The position numbers and the translations under genes were made by a program. The notes beneath the pieces were generated by a model. That model saw nothing but the letters and a program-made list of their open reading frames with translations, was not told the DNA's origin and did not search any database. Source: Chitinibacter sp. FCG-7 (lineage in GTDB: Bacteria > Pseudomonadota > Gammaproteobacteria > Burkholderiales > Chitinibacteraceae). Taken from it: DNA of 64,000 nt. The stretch lies in NCBI RefSeq assembly GCF_040047665.1, contig NZ_CP157355.1, forward strand, positions 62,001 through 126,000. Reading direction: 5' to 3'. Of the stretch, positions 34,042 through 43,969 are shown in pieces (position 1 is the first letter of the stretch; every line of letters begins with the position of its first letter).

Positions 34042-36099
34042 ATGACCACGACCACAGAAAACAATCCGCTGCTCGACTTTTCTACCCTACCCCAGTATGC
34101 GGCAGTAAAGCCCGAGCACATTAACCCAGCGCTCGATACCCTACTGGAAAACGCCGCGGCCGCGATTGCAGCGGCCGAGCAGATCAGCGAACCAAGCTGG
34201 GATGCGCTTGCCGTACTCGAAGAGCCGCTCGAACATCTGGGCCGCGCCTGGGGCGTGATTGGTCATCTGGAGTCGGTGGTGAATACGCCTGAGTTGCGTG
34301 ATGCATATAACAGCAACATCCCGCGCATTTCCAACTTCTTTACCGAGCTGGGGCAGAACGAGAAACTGTATGCGCTGTACAAAGCGGTGAAAGAGCGCGA
34401 ATACGCGCAGCTCAATCCAACGCGCAAAGTGATTATCGACGACGCGATTCGCGGCTTTGTGCTCTCGGGTGCCGAATTACCAGCGGAGCAGAAACAGCGC
34501 TTCAAGGAAATTGAAGAAAAATTGTCCGAGTTAACGACGCGGTTCTCACAGAACGTTCTGGATGCCACCGATGATTTCGCGCTGTATGTGAGCGGCGATG
34601 AGTTGGCAGGGCTGCCCGACGACAATCTGGCCGCCGCAGCGGCGCAAGCGGCCGCTGATGGTGAAGAAGGCCAATATAAAATCACGCTTAAAATGCCAAG
34701 TTATTTGCCGGTGATGCAATACGTACAAAACCGCGCGCTGCGCGAGCAATTGTATAAAGCCTATTCAACGCGAGCGTCCGAGTTTGGCAAAACCGAGTGG
34801 GACAACGGCGTGCTGATTCCCGAAATCCTCGCCTTGCGCCAGGAAAGCGCCACGCTGCTTGGCCATGCAAATTTTGGTGAAACGTCATTGATCACCAAAA
34901 TGGCCGATAGCCCCGAGCAAGTGATCACCTTTCTCAAAGATCTGGCCGAGCGCGCCAAGCCGTTTATGTTGGAAGACCGTGCCGAGCTGGCAAGCTTTGC
35001 CAAGGCCGAATTTGGCATTGAAAAGCTTGAAGCGTGGGACGTTGCACTGGTGTCGGAGCGCCTGCGCGAGCAGAAATACTCGTTTAGCGAGCAGGAAGTG
35101 AAGCAATATTTCACCGAGCCGACGGTACTCAAAGGCCTGTTCAAGCTGATTTCCGAGCTGTATGGTCTGCAATTTGTCCCTGCGCAAGCGCCAGTCTGGC
35201 ACGATGATGTGCAATATTTCGAGCTAAAAAATAATGACGGTTCGCTGGTTGGCGGCCTGTATATGGACTTGCACGCGCGCGAAGGCAAGCAAGGCGGTGC
35301 ATGGATGAACGATGTGCGCGGCCGCAAGCTGCGCGCCGATGGTTCTGTACAAACGCCGGTGGCGCTGATTGTGTGCAACTTCGCCAGCGGCGTCGATGGC
35401 AAAGACGCCATGCTGCCGCACGACGATGTGATTACCTTGTTCCATGAAATAGGCCACGCGCTGCATCACTTGCTGACCGAAGTCGATGAATTGGAAGTTT
35501 CTGGCATCAGCGGCGTCGAGTGGGATGCAGTTGAATTGCCTAGCCAGTTTATGGAGAACTTCTGCTGGGAATGGCAGGTATTGCCCGCTTTGACTAAGCA
35601 CATCGAGACCTCCTTGTCCTTACCCCGTAGTCTGTTCGACAAAATGCTGGCAGCGAAAAACTTCCACAGCGGCTCGGGCCTGCAACGCCAGCTGTATTTC
35701 TCGATTTTCGACATGGCGCTGCATCAGAAATCCGAAGCGATTTCTGCAGGCGATCTGACGGCCTTTGCGCAAGCGGTGCAGCAAGAATTGGCGCTGCCTT
35801 TGCCGCCGGAATACAACCGTTTCCCGCAATCGTTTAGCCATATTTTTGCTGGCGGCTATGCGGCGGGCTACTACAGCTATAAATGGGCCGAAGTGCTAAG
35901 CGCCGACGCTTACGCAGCATTTGAAGAAGCGGCAGACCAAACAGGCAGCAGCGTTGTTAATCCGGCCGTGGGTGCGCGTTTCCGCAAGGAAATCCTCGCT
36001 GTCGGTGGCTCACGCCCGGCGGCCGAATCGTTCGCCGCCTTCCGTGGCCGCGCGCCAGCGATCGACGCGCTGCTGCGCCATAATGGACTGAGTGCGTAA
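34042..36099 (+). CDS. prlC: Oligopeptidase A (M3 metallopeptidase)
   Basis: A 685-residue cytosolic zinc peptidase that degrades short peptides, including cleaved signal peptides. The zinc motif HEIGH is at 468-472, in TLFHEIGHALHHLLT, with the third ligand Glu in the following VEWDAVELPSQFMENF stretch. The C-terminus HIFAGGYAAGYYSYKWAEVLSADAY is diagnostic of the OpdA/PrlC subfamily. ATG at 34042 has GAGAG upstream; a frame start at 34018 is less likely. A terminator follows. Confidence 0.97.
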   Translation: MTTTTENNPLLDFSTLPQYAAVKPEHINPALDTLLENAAAAIAAAEQISEPSWDALAVLEEPLEHLGRAWGVIGHLESVVNTPELRDAYNSNIPRISNFFTELGQNEKLYALYKAVKEREYAQLNPTRKVIIDDAIRGFVLSGAELPAEQKQRFKEIEEKLSELTTRFSQNVLDATDDFALYVSGDELAGLPDDNLAAAAAQAAADGEEGQYKITLKMPSYLPVMQYVQNRALREQLYKAYSTRASEFGKTEWDNGVLIPEILALRQESATLLGHANFGETSLITKMADSPEQVITFLKDLAERAKPFMLEDRAELASFAKAEFGIEKLEAWDVALVSERLREQKYSFSEQEVKQYFTEPTVLKGLFKLISELYGLQFVPAQAPVWHDDVQYFELKNNDGSLVGGLYMDLHAREGKQGGAWMNDVRGRKLRADGSVQTPVALIVCNFASGVDGKDAMLPHDDVITLFHEIGHALHHLLTEVDELEVSGISGVEWDAVELPSQFMENFCWEWQVLPALTKHIETSLSLPRSLFDKMLAAKNFHSGSGLQRQLYFSIFDMALHQKSEAISAGDLTAFAQAVQQELALPLPPEYNRFPQSFSHIFAGGYAAGYYSYKWAEVLSADAYAAFEEAADQTGSSVVNPAVGARFRKEILAVGGSRPAAESFAAFRGRAPAIDALLRHNGLSA

Positions 36100-36120
36100 T
36101 TCAAGCGCTATCGAGCTTTC

Positions 36121-36147
36121 AAACCCTGCTTCGGCAGGGTTTTTTTA
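36121..36147 (+). terminator. prlC terminator
   Basis: AAACCCTGC-ttcg-GCAGGGTTT running into TTTT: a compact stem with a stable UUCG loop. Confidence 0.9.
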
Positions 36148-36235
36148 TGACCTTTTATCAACCCATCGATCAATGAGGTATTGCGCAATCCACACGCAAA
36201 CTTAGGCTTAAACCTCTCTAAGCAGGAGTTGCGCC

Positions 36236-36784
36236 ATGATCAAACCTCTTTGCCTTTCATTGTTTATCGTGTTGTTGGGTGGATGTACAACCCAGAGCGG
36301 CAGTCATTCCATGGACATGATGGAGCATGGGCCCAAATACGGTACGCATTTTAAATCGGCTCAAGATCAGCAAGTCATGGGCATGTTGATGGTGCATCAA
36401 ATGGATGGCCATCTGATGCTCAAGGGCAAGATTTCCGGGCTCAAACCCAATAGCGAACACGGTTTTCACATTCATGAAACCGGCGACTGCAGCAAAAGCG
36501 ACTTTAGCAGTGCCGGCGGGCATTTTAACCCGGGCAAAATGAGGCATGGCCAGCATGATGGCGAGCATCATCTGGGTGATCTGGCCAACCTGAAAACCGA
36601 TGCCAAAGGTCAGGTAAAGGTAGAAATGATGCTAATGGATTTTAGCCTTGACCCGGAAACAGACCATTCCATCATTGGGCGGGCTGTTGTCATCCACGCC
36701 AACCCAGACGATTACACGAGCCAGCCAGCAGGTAATTCCGGGCCACGCATTGCCTGTGGCGTGATGACCGAAATGATGAAGTAA
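36236..36784 (+). CDS. sodC: Cu/Zn superoxide dismutase, predicted lipoprotein
   Basis: SodC dismutates superoxide in the envelope. The 182 residues start with a lipoprotein signal (LLGGC lipobox), then a Met/His-rich stretch, then copper ligands in GFHIHETGDC, zinc ligands in GGHFNPGKMRHG and HHLGDLAN, the copper His in VVIHANPDDY, and the disulfide Cys and active-site Arg in SGPRIACGV. All key residues are present. Lipid anchoring is inferred from the lipobox. Confidence 0.95.
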   Translation: MIKPLCLSLFIVLLGGCTTQSGSHSMDMMEHGPKYGTHFKSAQDQQVMGMLMVHQMDGHLMLKGKISGLKPNSEHGFHIHETGDCSKSDFSSAGGHFNPGKMRHGQHDGEHHLGDLANLKTDAKGQVKVEMMLMDFSLDPETDHSIIGRAVVIHANPDDYTSQPAGNSGPRIACGVMTEMMK

Positions 36785-36822
36785 AAAATGCCATGCCCTG
36801 AATATCAGGGACGTGGCATTTT
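36785..36822. terminator. Bidirectional terminator between convergent sodC and livF
   Basis: AATGCCA-TG-CCCTGA and TCAGGG-AC-GTGGCATT pair with a small internal mismatch, with A and T runs on both sides. Confidence 0.8.
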
Positions 36823-36836
36823 GCTCGTCGGTGCCT

Positions 36837-37550
36837 TTACTCGCCCAGATAGGCTTGCTGCACTTTTTCGTTCGCCAGCAGGGCCGAGGCTTTGTCACTA
36901 AAGGTGACTTTGCCCGACTCCATCACATAGCCGCGATCTGCGGTTTGCAAAGCCAACTTGGCATTTTGCTCGACCAGCAGCATGGTAACGCCTTCGGCAG
37001 CGATCATTTTGATGATTTCAAAAATCTTCTGCACGATAATCGGCGCCAGACCCATAGATGGCTCGTCCAGCAAGAGCAATTTGGGGCGGCTCAGCATGGC
37101 GCGGCCAATGGCCACCATTTGCTGCTCGCCACCAGAGAGCGTACCAGCCAGCTGTTTGTAGCGCTCTTTTAAGCGCGGAAACAGGTGATAAACGCGTTCC
37201 ATATCGTGCAGGATGTCAGCTTTGTCGTTCCGGCTGTAGGCACCCATCAGCAGATTTTCTTCTACCGTCAGGCGGCTAAAAATACCACGCCCTTCTGGCA
37301 CCATCACCAGGCCCTGCTTCACATAATCGTGCGCAGCCAGCTTGGCCGTAGATTTGCCATCAAAGACAATGTCGCCACCAGCGGGCTTGACCATGCCCAT
37401 CAGCGTTTTCAGCGTGGTGGTTTTGCCAGCACCATTGGCCCCGATCAGCGCCACCAGCTCGCCTTGCTTCACTTCCAGATCAATGCCTTTGACTGCATGA
37501 ATGCCACCGTAGGCAACTTTCAGATCTTTAACTTCCAATAAGGTACTCAT
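36837..37550 (-). CDS. livF: Branched-chain amino acid ABC transporter ATPase LivF
   Basis: A 237-residue ATPase of the LivFG type. Walker A GANGAGKT is at 37-44, the signature LSGGEQQM near 138 and Walker B LLLLDEPSMGLAP near 157, the SMGLAP being LivF-typical. It is the last gene of livH-livM-livG-livF and overlaps livG by 4 bp. Substrates are Leu/Ile/Val or related amino acids or amides; the binding protein that would decide this is not in the window. Confidence 0.95.
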   Translation of the reverse strand: MSTLLEVKDLKVAYGGIHAVKGIDLEVKQGELVALIGANGAGKTTTLKTLMGMVKPAGGDIVFDGKSTAKLAAHDYVKQGLVMVPEGRGIFSRLTVEENLLMGAYSRNDKADILHDMERVYHLFPRLKERYKQLAGTLSGGEQQMVAIGRAMLSRPKLLLLDEPSMGLAPIIVQKIFEIIKMIAAEGVTMLLVEQNAKLALQTADRGYVMESGKVTFSDKASALLANEKVQQAYLGE

Positions 37551-38317
37551 TCGGGCGCAACTCCAAGGTAGGCTTCGATCACGCGGGGATCATTTTTCAC
37601 TTGCTCTGGCACGCCTTCGGCGATTTTCTTGCCGTAATCGAGCACCGCAATCCGGTCACACAAGCCCATCATCAATTTGACATCGTGCTCGATCAGCAAA
37701 ATGGTCACGCCATCGGCGCGGATTTTTTCCATCAGCTTTTTCAAGTCGTCCGTTTCTTTCGGATTCATCCCGGCCGCAGGCTCGTCCAGCGCCAACAGCG
37801 TCGGATTGGTGGCCAGCGCCCGGGCGATTTCCAGGCGGCGCTGATCACCATACGACAGATTGCGCGCCAGCTCTTCAGCGCGGTCGGCAATGCCAACATA
37901 GGCCAGCAGACCTTCGGATTTAAGACGAATCGCCTCCTCTTCAGCCTTGGCTTTCGGATGGCGCAGCACCGCGCCCAGCACGCCAGTTTTGGTGCGGACA
38001 TGCTGGCCAACCATTACGTTTTCCAGCGCGCTCATATTGGCAAACAGGCGAATATTCTGGAATGTCCGCGCAATCCCCGACTCGACCACTACATTGGGTT
38101 TTTTGCGGAACAGATCTTTGCCCTGAAAAGTAAATTTGCCCTCGTCCGGCTGATAAAGCCCGGTCAGCACATTAAACAGCGTCGTTTTGCCCGCCCCATT
38201 GGGGCCGATCAGGCCATAAATTTCACCTTTATTGATCGTCAGCCCCACGCCGCTCAGTGCGTGCAGGCCACCAAAACGCTTGTTGATCCCTTCAATACTT
38301 AACAACACTTCAGTCAT
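37547..38317 (-). CDS. livG: Branched-chain amino acid ABC transporter ATPase LivG
   Basis: The second ATPase, 256 residues from the ATG at 38317. Walker A GPNGAGKT (38-45), the LivG-type ARTFQNIRLFANMSALENVMVG insertion, signature LSYGDQRRLEIARAL and Walker B LLALDEPAAGMNPKE. ATG at 38317 overlaps the livM stop by 8 bp, as usual in this operon; the frame runs upstream to 38362 inside livM but that part is not family-like. Confidence 0.95.
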   Translation of the reverse strand: MTEVLLSIEGINKRFGGLHALSGVGLTINKGEIYGLIGPNGAGKTTLFNVLTGLYQPDEGKFTFQGKDLFRKKPNVVVESGIARTFQNIRLFANMSALENVMVGQHVRTKTGVLGAVLRHPKAKAEEEAIRLKSEGLLAYVGIADRAEELARNLSYGDQRRLEIARALATNPTLLALDEPAAGMNPKETDDLKKLMEKIRADGVTILLIEHDVKLMMGLCDRIAVLDYGKKIAEGVPEQVKNDPRVIEAYLGVAPE

Positions 38318-39464
38318 GATTGCGCTCCGCATCTTGCAAGCTGTCTTTTTCTTGCAGGGCAATGTCTTTAGTCTTCGGTTTCAGTTCGGCACGGCGGCGC
38401 TTGGACGGCCACAGGCCTGCCGGGCGCACCAGCATAATGACAATCATCGCCAGACCGAAAATCAGCATGCGCAGGTTTTCCGGATCAACAACCCGCTTGC
38501 CAGCAATCGCCATTTGCAACGGATTGATAATATCGCGCAGCAATTCGGGGGTAATCGACACAATAATCGCGCCCAGAATCACGCCGGGGATATTACCCAT
38601 CCCGCCGAGCACGACCATGCACAAGACCATGATCGACTCCATTAGCACAAACGATTCAGGCGATACAAAGCCCTGGAAGCTGGCAAACAGCGCGCCGGAT
38701 ACACCGCCAAAGCTGGCACCCATCGCGAATGCCAGCAGTTTGACATTGCGCGTATTGATACCCATGGCATTGGCAGCAATTTCATCCTCGCGGATGGCCA
38801 CCCAGGCCCGGCCGATTCGTGAATTTTGCAAACGGACCGAAACAAAGATGATCAGCACGCAAAACGCCAGAATCAGATAGTAATACAGATGGATTTTTTC
38901 AAAAGTCAGGCCCAGAAACTCGATTGGACGACCAAAGTCATAACCGCCAATCTGCACTGGATCGATATTATTGATACCTTGCGGGCCATTGGTGATATTG
39001 ACCGGGCGATCCAGATTGTTCATAAAAATACGTACGATTTCGCCAAAACCCAGCGTGACAATCGCCAGATAATCACCACGCAGTTTCAGCGTGGGCGAAC
39101 CGAGTAGCACACCAAAAATCCCGGCAACCACCGCCGCCAGAATCATCATCACCAGAAATGGCGGATGACTCAGCCAGGCGGGCAATACCGCCTGCAAGTG
39201 TGGCGAATTAAGGATGGCAAACAGGTAAGCACCAACCGCATAAAACGCGATATAGCCCAGATCGAGCAAACCGGCGTAGCCAACAACGATATTAAGCCCC
39301 AGCGCCAGCATGATATAGAGCAAGGCAAAATCGACCGCGCGCAGCCATGAATTGCCGTTTTCAAAAAAACCACCCAGCGCCCAAGGCAGCACCGCCAGCA
39401 CAACGGCCAATACCGCCAGCAAGATGGTGTTTTTGCGATTGTTTTCCATCAGTAATGCATTCAT
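38310..39464 (-). CDS. livM: Branched-chain amino acid ABC transporter permease LivM
   Basis: A 384-residue inner-membrane permease with eight to ten hydrophobic segments. The LivM signature is seen in LNIVVGYAGLLDLGYIAFYAVGAY and in RVAIREDE-type WVAIREDEIAANAMGIN, and GGMGNIPGVILGAIIV near the C-terminus. A cytosolic Lys/Arg-rich tail ends the protein. It lies 15 bp after livH. Confidence 0.95.
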   Translation of the reverse strand: MNALLMENNRKNTILLAVLAVVLAVLPWALGGFFENGNSWLRAVDFALLYIMLALGLNIVVGYAGLLDLGYIAFYAVGAYLFAILNSPHLQAVLPAWLSHPPFLVMMILAAVVAGIFGVLLGSPTLKLRGDYLAIVTLGFGEIVRIFMNNLDRPVNITNGPQGINNIDPVQIGGYDFGRPIEFLGLTFEKIHLYYYLILAFCVLIIFVSVRLQNSRIGRAWVAIREDEIAANAMGINTRNVKLLAFAMGASFGGVSGALFASFQGFVSPESFVLMESIMVLCMVVLGGMGNIPGVILGAIIVSITPELLRDIINPLQMAIAGKRVVDPENLRMLIFGLAMIVIMLVRPAGLWPSKRRRAELKPKTKDIALQEKDSLQDAERNHD

Positions 39465-39479
39465 TGTCGTGATCTCCGG

Positions 39480-40418
39480 TTAAGCGCGTTCAGCCACACG
39501 CTCGCCCAGCAAGCCGGACGGACGGAATACCAGAACAATAATCAGCACAACAAAGGCAAAAATGTCTTTGTAATGGCTGCCCAAAACACCGCCAGTCAAA
39601 TCACCCAGGTAACCCGACCCCAGGCTTTCGATAATACCGAGCAAAATACCGCCCAGTACCGCACCACCGATATTGCCAATCCCGCCCAGTACCGCCGCCG
39701 TAAACGCTTTCAGCCCGATCATAAAGCCCATATACGCGTGGGCCTGATCATAATTGGCTGCGACCATCACACCGGCCATCGCACCGAGCGCCGAGCCAAT
39801 CACAAAGGTCATCGACACAATGGTATTGACGTTCACGCCCATCAGTTTGGCCACTTCCGGGTTTTGCGACGTCGCGCGCATGGCACGACCGAGTTTGGTT
39901 TTCTCGATCATAAAAAACAGACCGCCCATCAGCAGCAGCGCCAGCACGATAATGGCGATCTGCAAATCGGTAATCGCCGCGCCGCCGATAATATGCACTT
40001 CAGACGGTAGAATCGGCGGAAACGGACGGTAATTGCGGCCCCAGATCAGCATTGCCGCCTGTTGCAGCACAATCGACACGCCAATTGCGGTAATCAGCGG
40101 CGCAAGACGTGGCGCTTTGCGCAAAGGCTGGTAAGCAATCTTTTCGATTGAGTAGCCCAGAAACATCGACACCGGAATCGCCATCATCAGGCCAGCCAGC
40201 AGCAAAGCCGGGCCGGGTAATTGCACGCCAGCGCCGACGAGCAAATTAATGCAGGTAATCGTCACCATGGCACCAATCATCACAATTTCGCCGTGGGCAA
40301 AATTGATCAGCTGCATAATGCCGTACACCATCGTATAGCCCAGTGCAATCAGCGCATAAATGCTGCCGACCACCAGGCCATTAATCAGTTGTTGTAAAAA
40401 GATATCCACGCTAGCCAC
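39480..40418 (-). CDS. livH: Branched-chain amino acid ABC transporter permease LivH
   Basis: A 312-residue permease, the first gene of the leftward liv run. It begins with LQQLINGLVVGSIYALIALGYTMVYG and has GGIGNIGGAVLGGILLGIIESL near 255-276, both typical of LivH. The expected periplasmic binding protein (LivK/LivJ) is not upstream; the 317-bp gap to argD holds none. Confidence 0.95.
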   Translation of the reverse strand: MASVDIFLQQLINGLVVGSIYALIALGYTMVYGIMQLINFAHGEIVMIGAMVTITCINLLVGAGVQLPGPALLLAGLMMAIPVSMFLGYSIEKIAYQPLRKAPRLAPLITAIGVSIVLQQAAMLIWGRNYRPFPPILPSEVHIIGGAAITDLQIAIIVLALLLMGGLFFMIEKTKLGRAMRATSQNPEVAKLMGVNVNTIVSMTFVIGSALGAMAGVMVAANYDQAHAYMGFMIGLKAFTAAVLGGIGNIGGAVLGGILLGIIESLGSGYLGDLTGGVLGSHYKDIFAFVVLIIVLVFRPSGLLGERVAERA

Positions 40419-40647
40419 CCTTGAGGAGGTTTATAAGTACGATTCAGCCCTAACATGTGTTCGTGCTGACCGTTTTATGTGCAATCCATATCAGATCGAT
40501 GTGAATTTTACCGTTACAGTTCGGTATTCACGCAAATTACCTGTTTGCTGTTGCGCGGAACACTGTGTTTTTCCCTTACGTGGAAAACCCTTATTGAACT
40601 GTCTACCTCAAGATGCATTCGCTGCGCAGCAAAATCTGCCACAAGTT

Positions 40648-40674
40648 ATAAAAAACCCGCCATTAAGGCGGGTT
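40648..40674 (-). terminator. argD terminator
   Basis: On the minus strand AACCCGCC-ttaat-GGCGGGTT runs into TTTTATAAC. It follows repeat copy B and should end the argD transcript. Confidence 0.85.
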
Positions 40675-40680
40675 CAGGGT

Positions 40681-40732
40681 GCTGACTAGGTGAAAATCAG
40701 GATTTTTAAGTCTCGGCAAAGCCGAGCCTAGA
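40681..40732 (+). repeat. Dispersed intergenic repeat, copy B
   Basis: Matches 21486-21539 in the same orientation: GCTGAC start, GATTTTTAAGTCTCGG core and the hairpin CTCGG-caaag-CCGAG with a compensatory change in the stem/loop relative to copy A. It abuts the argD stop codon. Confidence 0.8.
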
Positions 40733-40735
40733 CAT

Positions 40736-41941
<1,206 letters not shown>

Positions 41942-42102
41942 TTATCCTTCAAAGTCAAGAAACAGGGACTCAACAACAGCCCCATCTTAGCAGTTTGCTT
42001 TGTGCACAATAAATACCGAAGTGGCGAACTAATTGTTCGCCAATAAAAACAATGCGCCGCAAAACCTGGTTTGCATAAATCGCAGTAAACCCAAACAAAT
42101 AG

Positions 42103-42151
42103 GGGTATATCACCCCAGGGCAATCTAGCATTGGCCTGCATAAATATACCC
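42103..42151. repeat. 49-bp paired inverted element, copy 7 (GGGTATA / TATACCC)
   Basis: Perfectly complementary 7-bp arms with the 42-bp offset, intergenic, upstream of argD and downstream of the four-TM protein gene. Confidence 0.75.
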
Positions 42152-42185
42152 TTTAAATATTAAAATCCGACATCAGCACTAAGGA

Positions 42186-42566
42186 TTATTCATCCAGACG
42201 TGGCCGTGATTCTCTGTCTCGCTGCTCGCGCTGCCACGGCTTTTCTGGCGCCGGGCGAATCAGATCCGAGCGCGCCAGCAGCATCAGCACGCCGCACAGA
42301 ATCAGCAAAATCGGGATTTGCACCGAGCGTGCCAGATCATATTGCTGCTGGATAAACGTCGTTACGCCACCGGCGATCAGCATGGGGCCAATCACCACCG
42401 TTGATTTATTAATGCCTTCAAGCAATAAAACCGCCACACCGGAGACCAGCAAGGCCAGAATCACGATCCAGTTCACGCTAGGGAAAATATCCAGCCGGTG
42501 CATCAACCAGCCCGAACCAATCACAATCAAAGCCACAGGCAACCAAATACCGGGACGCTGCTTCAT
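42186..42566 (-). CDS. Small four-TM membrane protein (LiaF/DUF5668-like)
   Basis: A 126-residue protein with four hydrophobic segments (about 8-22, 31-48, 57-70 and 84-97) and a charged, Arg/Glu-rich cytosolic tail. The arrangement resembles the membrane part of LiaF-type proteins, but the C-terminal LiaF domain is absent. Function unknown. It lies 22 bp downstream of a site-2 protease-like gene, so the two are probably cotranscribed. Confidence 0.7.
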   Translation of the reverse strand: MKQRPGIWLPVALIVIGSGWLMHRLDIFPSVNWIVILALLVSGVAVLLLEGINKSTVVIGPMLIAGGVTTFIQQQYDLARSVQIPILLILCGVLMLLARSDLIRPAPEKPWQREQRDRESRPRLDE

Positions 42567-42588
42567 CAGAATAATCTCCTTGCGCGCT

Positions 42589-43233
42589 TTATAAAATCAG
42601 CCCGATCAGCTGCATAACCAGATGCATCAGGGGCGCCAGAATCTGCCCCAGCAAACCGCTGACCAACAGACCGATCAGGATCAGAAAGCCATACGGCTCG
42701 ATACGCGACACCTGCGCAGCCTGCTGATTGGGCAACAGGGAAACCAGAATCCGCCCGCCATCGAGCGGCGGCAAAGGCAGCAGATTGAGCACCATCAGAA
42801 TCACATTGATCTGTATCCCGGCCTCGGCCATCAAAGCCAGCGGCAGCTGGAACGAGTTGCCTTCAAGACCTGAGAGCGCAAAGCGGTAGATCAGCGCCCA
42901 GAGCATGGCCATCACCAGATTGGCCAGTGGCCCGGCCGCCGCCACCCAGCGCATATCACGCTTGGGATTACGCAGCGCATTAAAATTAACCGGCACCGGT
43001 TTGGCATAGCCAAATAGAAAACCGCCGGGCATCAGCAGGCAAATCAGCGGCAGCACAATGGTGCCAACCGGATCAATGTGCTTGAGCGGGTTAAACGTCA
43101 TACGCCCAAGCAAAAACGCCGTGGGATCACCCAGCTTTTTCGCCGCATACGCATGCGCGGCTTCGTGCGCAGTAATCGCAAACAGCACCGGCAAAGCCCA
43201 GACGGCGATTTGCTGAATCAGAGTGAGTTCCAT
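42589..43233 (-). CDS. Site-2 protease family membrane metalloprotease (M50)
   Basis: A 214-residue M50 peptidase. The zinc motif HEAAH is in ITAHEAAHAYAAKKLGDPTA near 22-41, and the second motif NLLPLPPLDGGRI near 155-167 supplies the Asp ligand. Six hydrophobic segments are visible. It lacks the PDZ domain of RseP, so it belongs to the short YwhC-like group whose substrates are mostly unknown. Confidence 0.92.
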   Translation of the reverse strand: MELTLIQQIAVWALPVLFAITAHEAAHAYAAKKLGDPTAFLLGRMTFNPLKHIDPVGTIVLPLICLLMPGGFLFGYAKPVPVNFNALRNPKRDMRWVAAAGPLANLVMAMLWALIYRFALSGLEGNSFQLPLALMAEAGIQINVILMVLNLLPLPPLDGGRILVSLLPNQQAAQVSRIEPYGFLILIGLLVSGLLGQILAPLMHLVMQLIGLIL

Positions 43234-43275
43234 TTTTTCCTTTTAGCGACCGCAACCACAGCAACAAGATCATCA

Positions 43276-43324
43276 GGGTATTGCTCTGTAGGCAATGTTA
43301 AATCTAATCTACAGAGCAATACCC
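43276..43324. repeat. 49-bp paired inverted element, copy 8 (perfect 16-bp arms)
   Basis: The best copy: GGGTATTGCTCTGTAG (43276-43291) and CTACAGAGCAATACCC (43309-43324) are perfectly complementary with a 17-bp loop, and can form a long hairpin. It lies between yciO and the site-2 protease gene, both leftward. Confidence 0.9.
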
Positions 43325-43326
43325 CA

Positions 43327-43950
43327 TTACAAACCAAACGGCGTCAACACGCCCTTGCCTTCGCGCAGCACTTGCGGGTAATCATCGGACAAATCGACCA
43401 CCGTCGTCGGCTCGGTGCCGCAATAACCGCCTTCAATCACCAGATCGACCTCGCGTTCAAGCCGATCACGAATCTCCCACGCGTCGGTCATCGGGTATTC
43501 CTCGCCCGGCAAGAGCAGCGTGGTCGACAGCATCGGCTCGCCCAACTCCTCCAGCAGCGCCAGCGCAATCGGATGATCCGGCACGCGCAGACCCACGGTC
43601 TGCTTTTTCGGATGCCAGACGCGGCGCGGCACTTCCTTGGTGGCCTGCAAAATAAAGGTGTAGCTGCCCGGCGTCGCCGCCTTGAGCATGCGGAAAGTGC
43701 GGTTATCCACTTTGGCGTAGCTGCCCAATTGCGACAAATCGCTACAGGCCAGCGTGAAATGATGCTTGTCGTCGAGCGAGCGAATGCGGCGAATCCGCTC
43801 CAGCCCATCCTTATTATCGAGCGAGCAACCGAGCGCGTAGCATGAATCGGTCGGGTAAACGACCAGGCCACCGCTGCGAATAATATCGGCCGCCTGCTTG
43901 ATCAAGCGCGCTTGCGGCGTTTCGGCGTGAATCGAGAAAAATTGCGACAT
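43327..43950 (-). CDS. yciO: YciO/YrdC (Sua5) domain protein, threonylcarbamoyl-AMP synthase family
   Basis: A 207-residue single YrdC-like domain: GGLVVYPTDSCYALGC near 28-43 and KHHFTLACSDLSQL near 62-75. The length and the ending LREGKGVLTPFGL match YciO rather than TsaC. TsaC makes the threonylcarbamoyl-adenylate used for tRNA t6A; YciO is reported to have weak or different activity, so the tRNA role is uncertain. It precedes, 2 bp after a 49-bp element, the gap to the protease gene and follows the RNase AM gene by 19 bp. Confidence 0.9.
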   Translation of the reverse strand: MSQFFSIHAETPQARLIKQAADIIRSGGLVVYPTDSCYALGCSLDNKDGLERIRRIRSLDDKHHFTLACSDLSQLGSYAKVDNRTFRMLKAATPGSYTFILQATKEVPRRVWHPKKQTVGLRVPDHPIALALLEELGEPMLSTTLLLPGEEYPMTDAWEIRDRLEREVDLVIEGGYCGTEPTTVVDLSDDYPQVLREGKGVLTPFGL

Positions 43951-43969
43951 GGTTTCTTCTGTTGTTGAT

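Larger units (their letters stand above)
40419..40735. other. livH upstream / argD downstream gap
   Basis: Gene-free 317 bp. From the right it holds dispersed repeat copy B (40681-40732) and a terminator for argD (40654-40674), then AT-rich DNA likely to contain the livH promoter. No binding-protein gene or tRNA is present. Confidence 0.7.
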
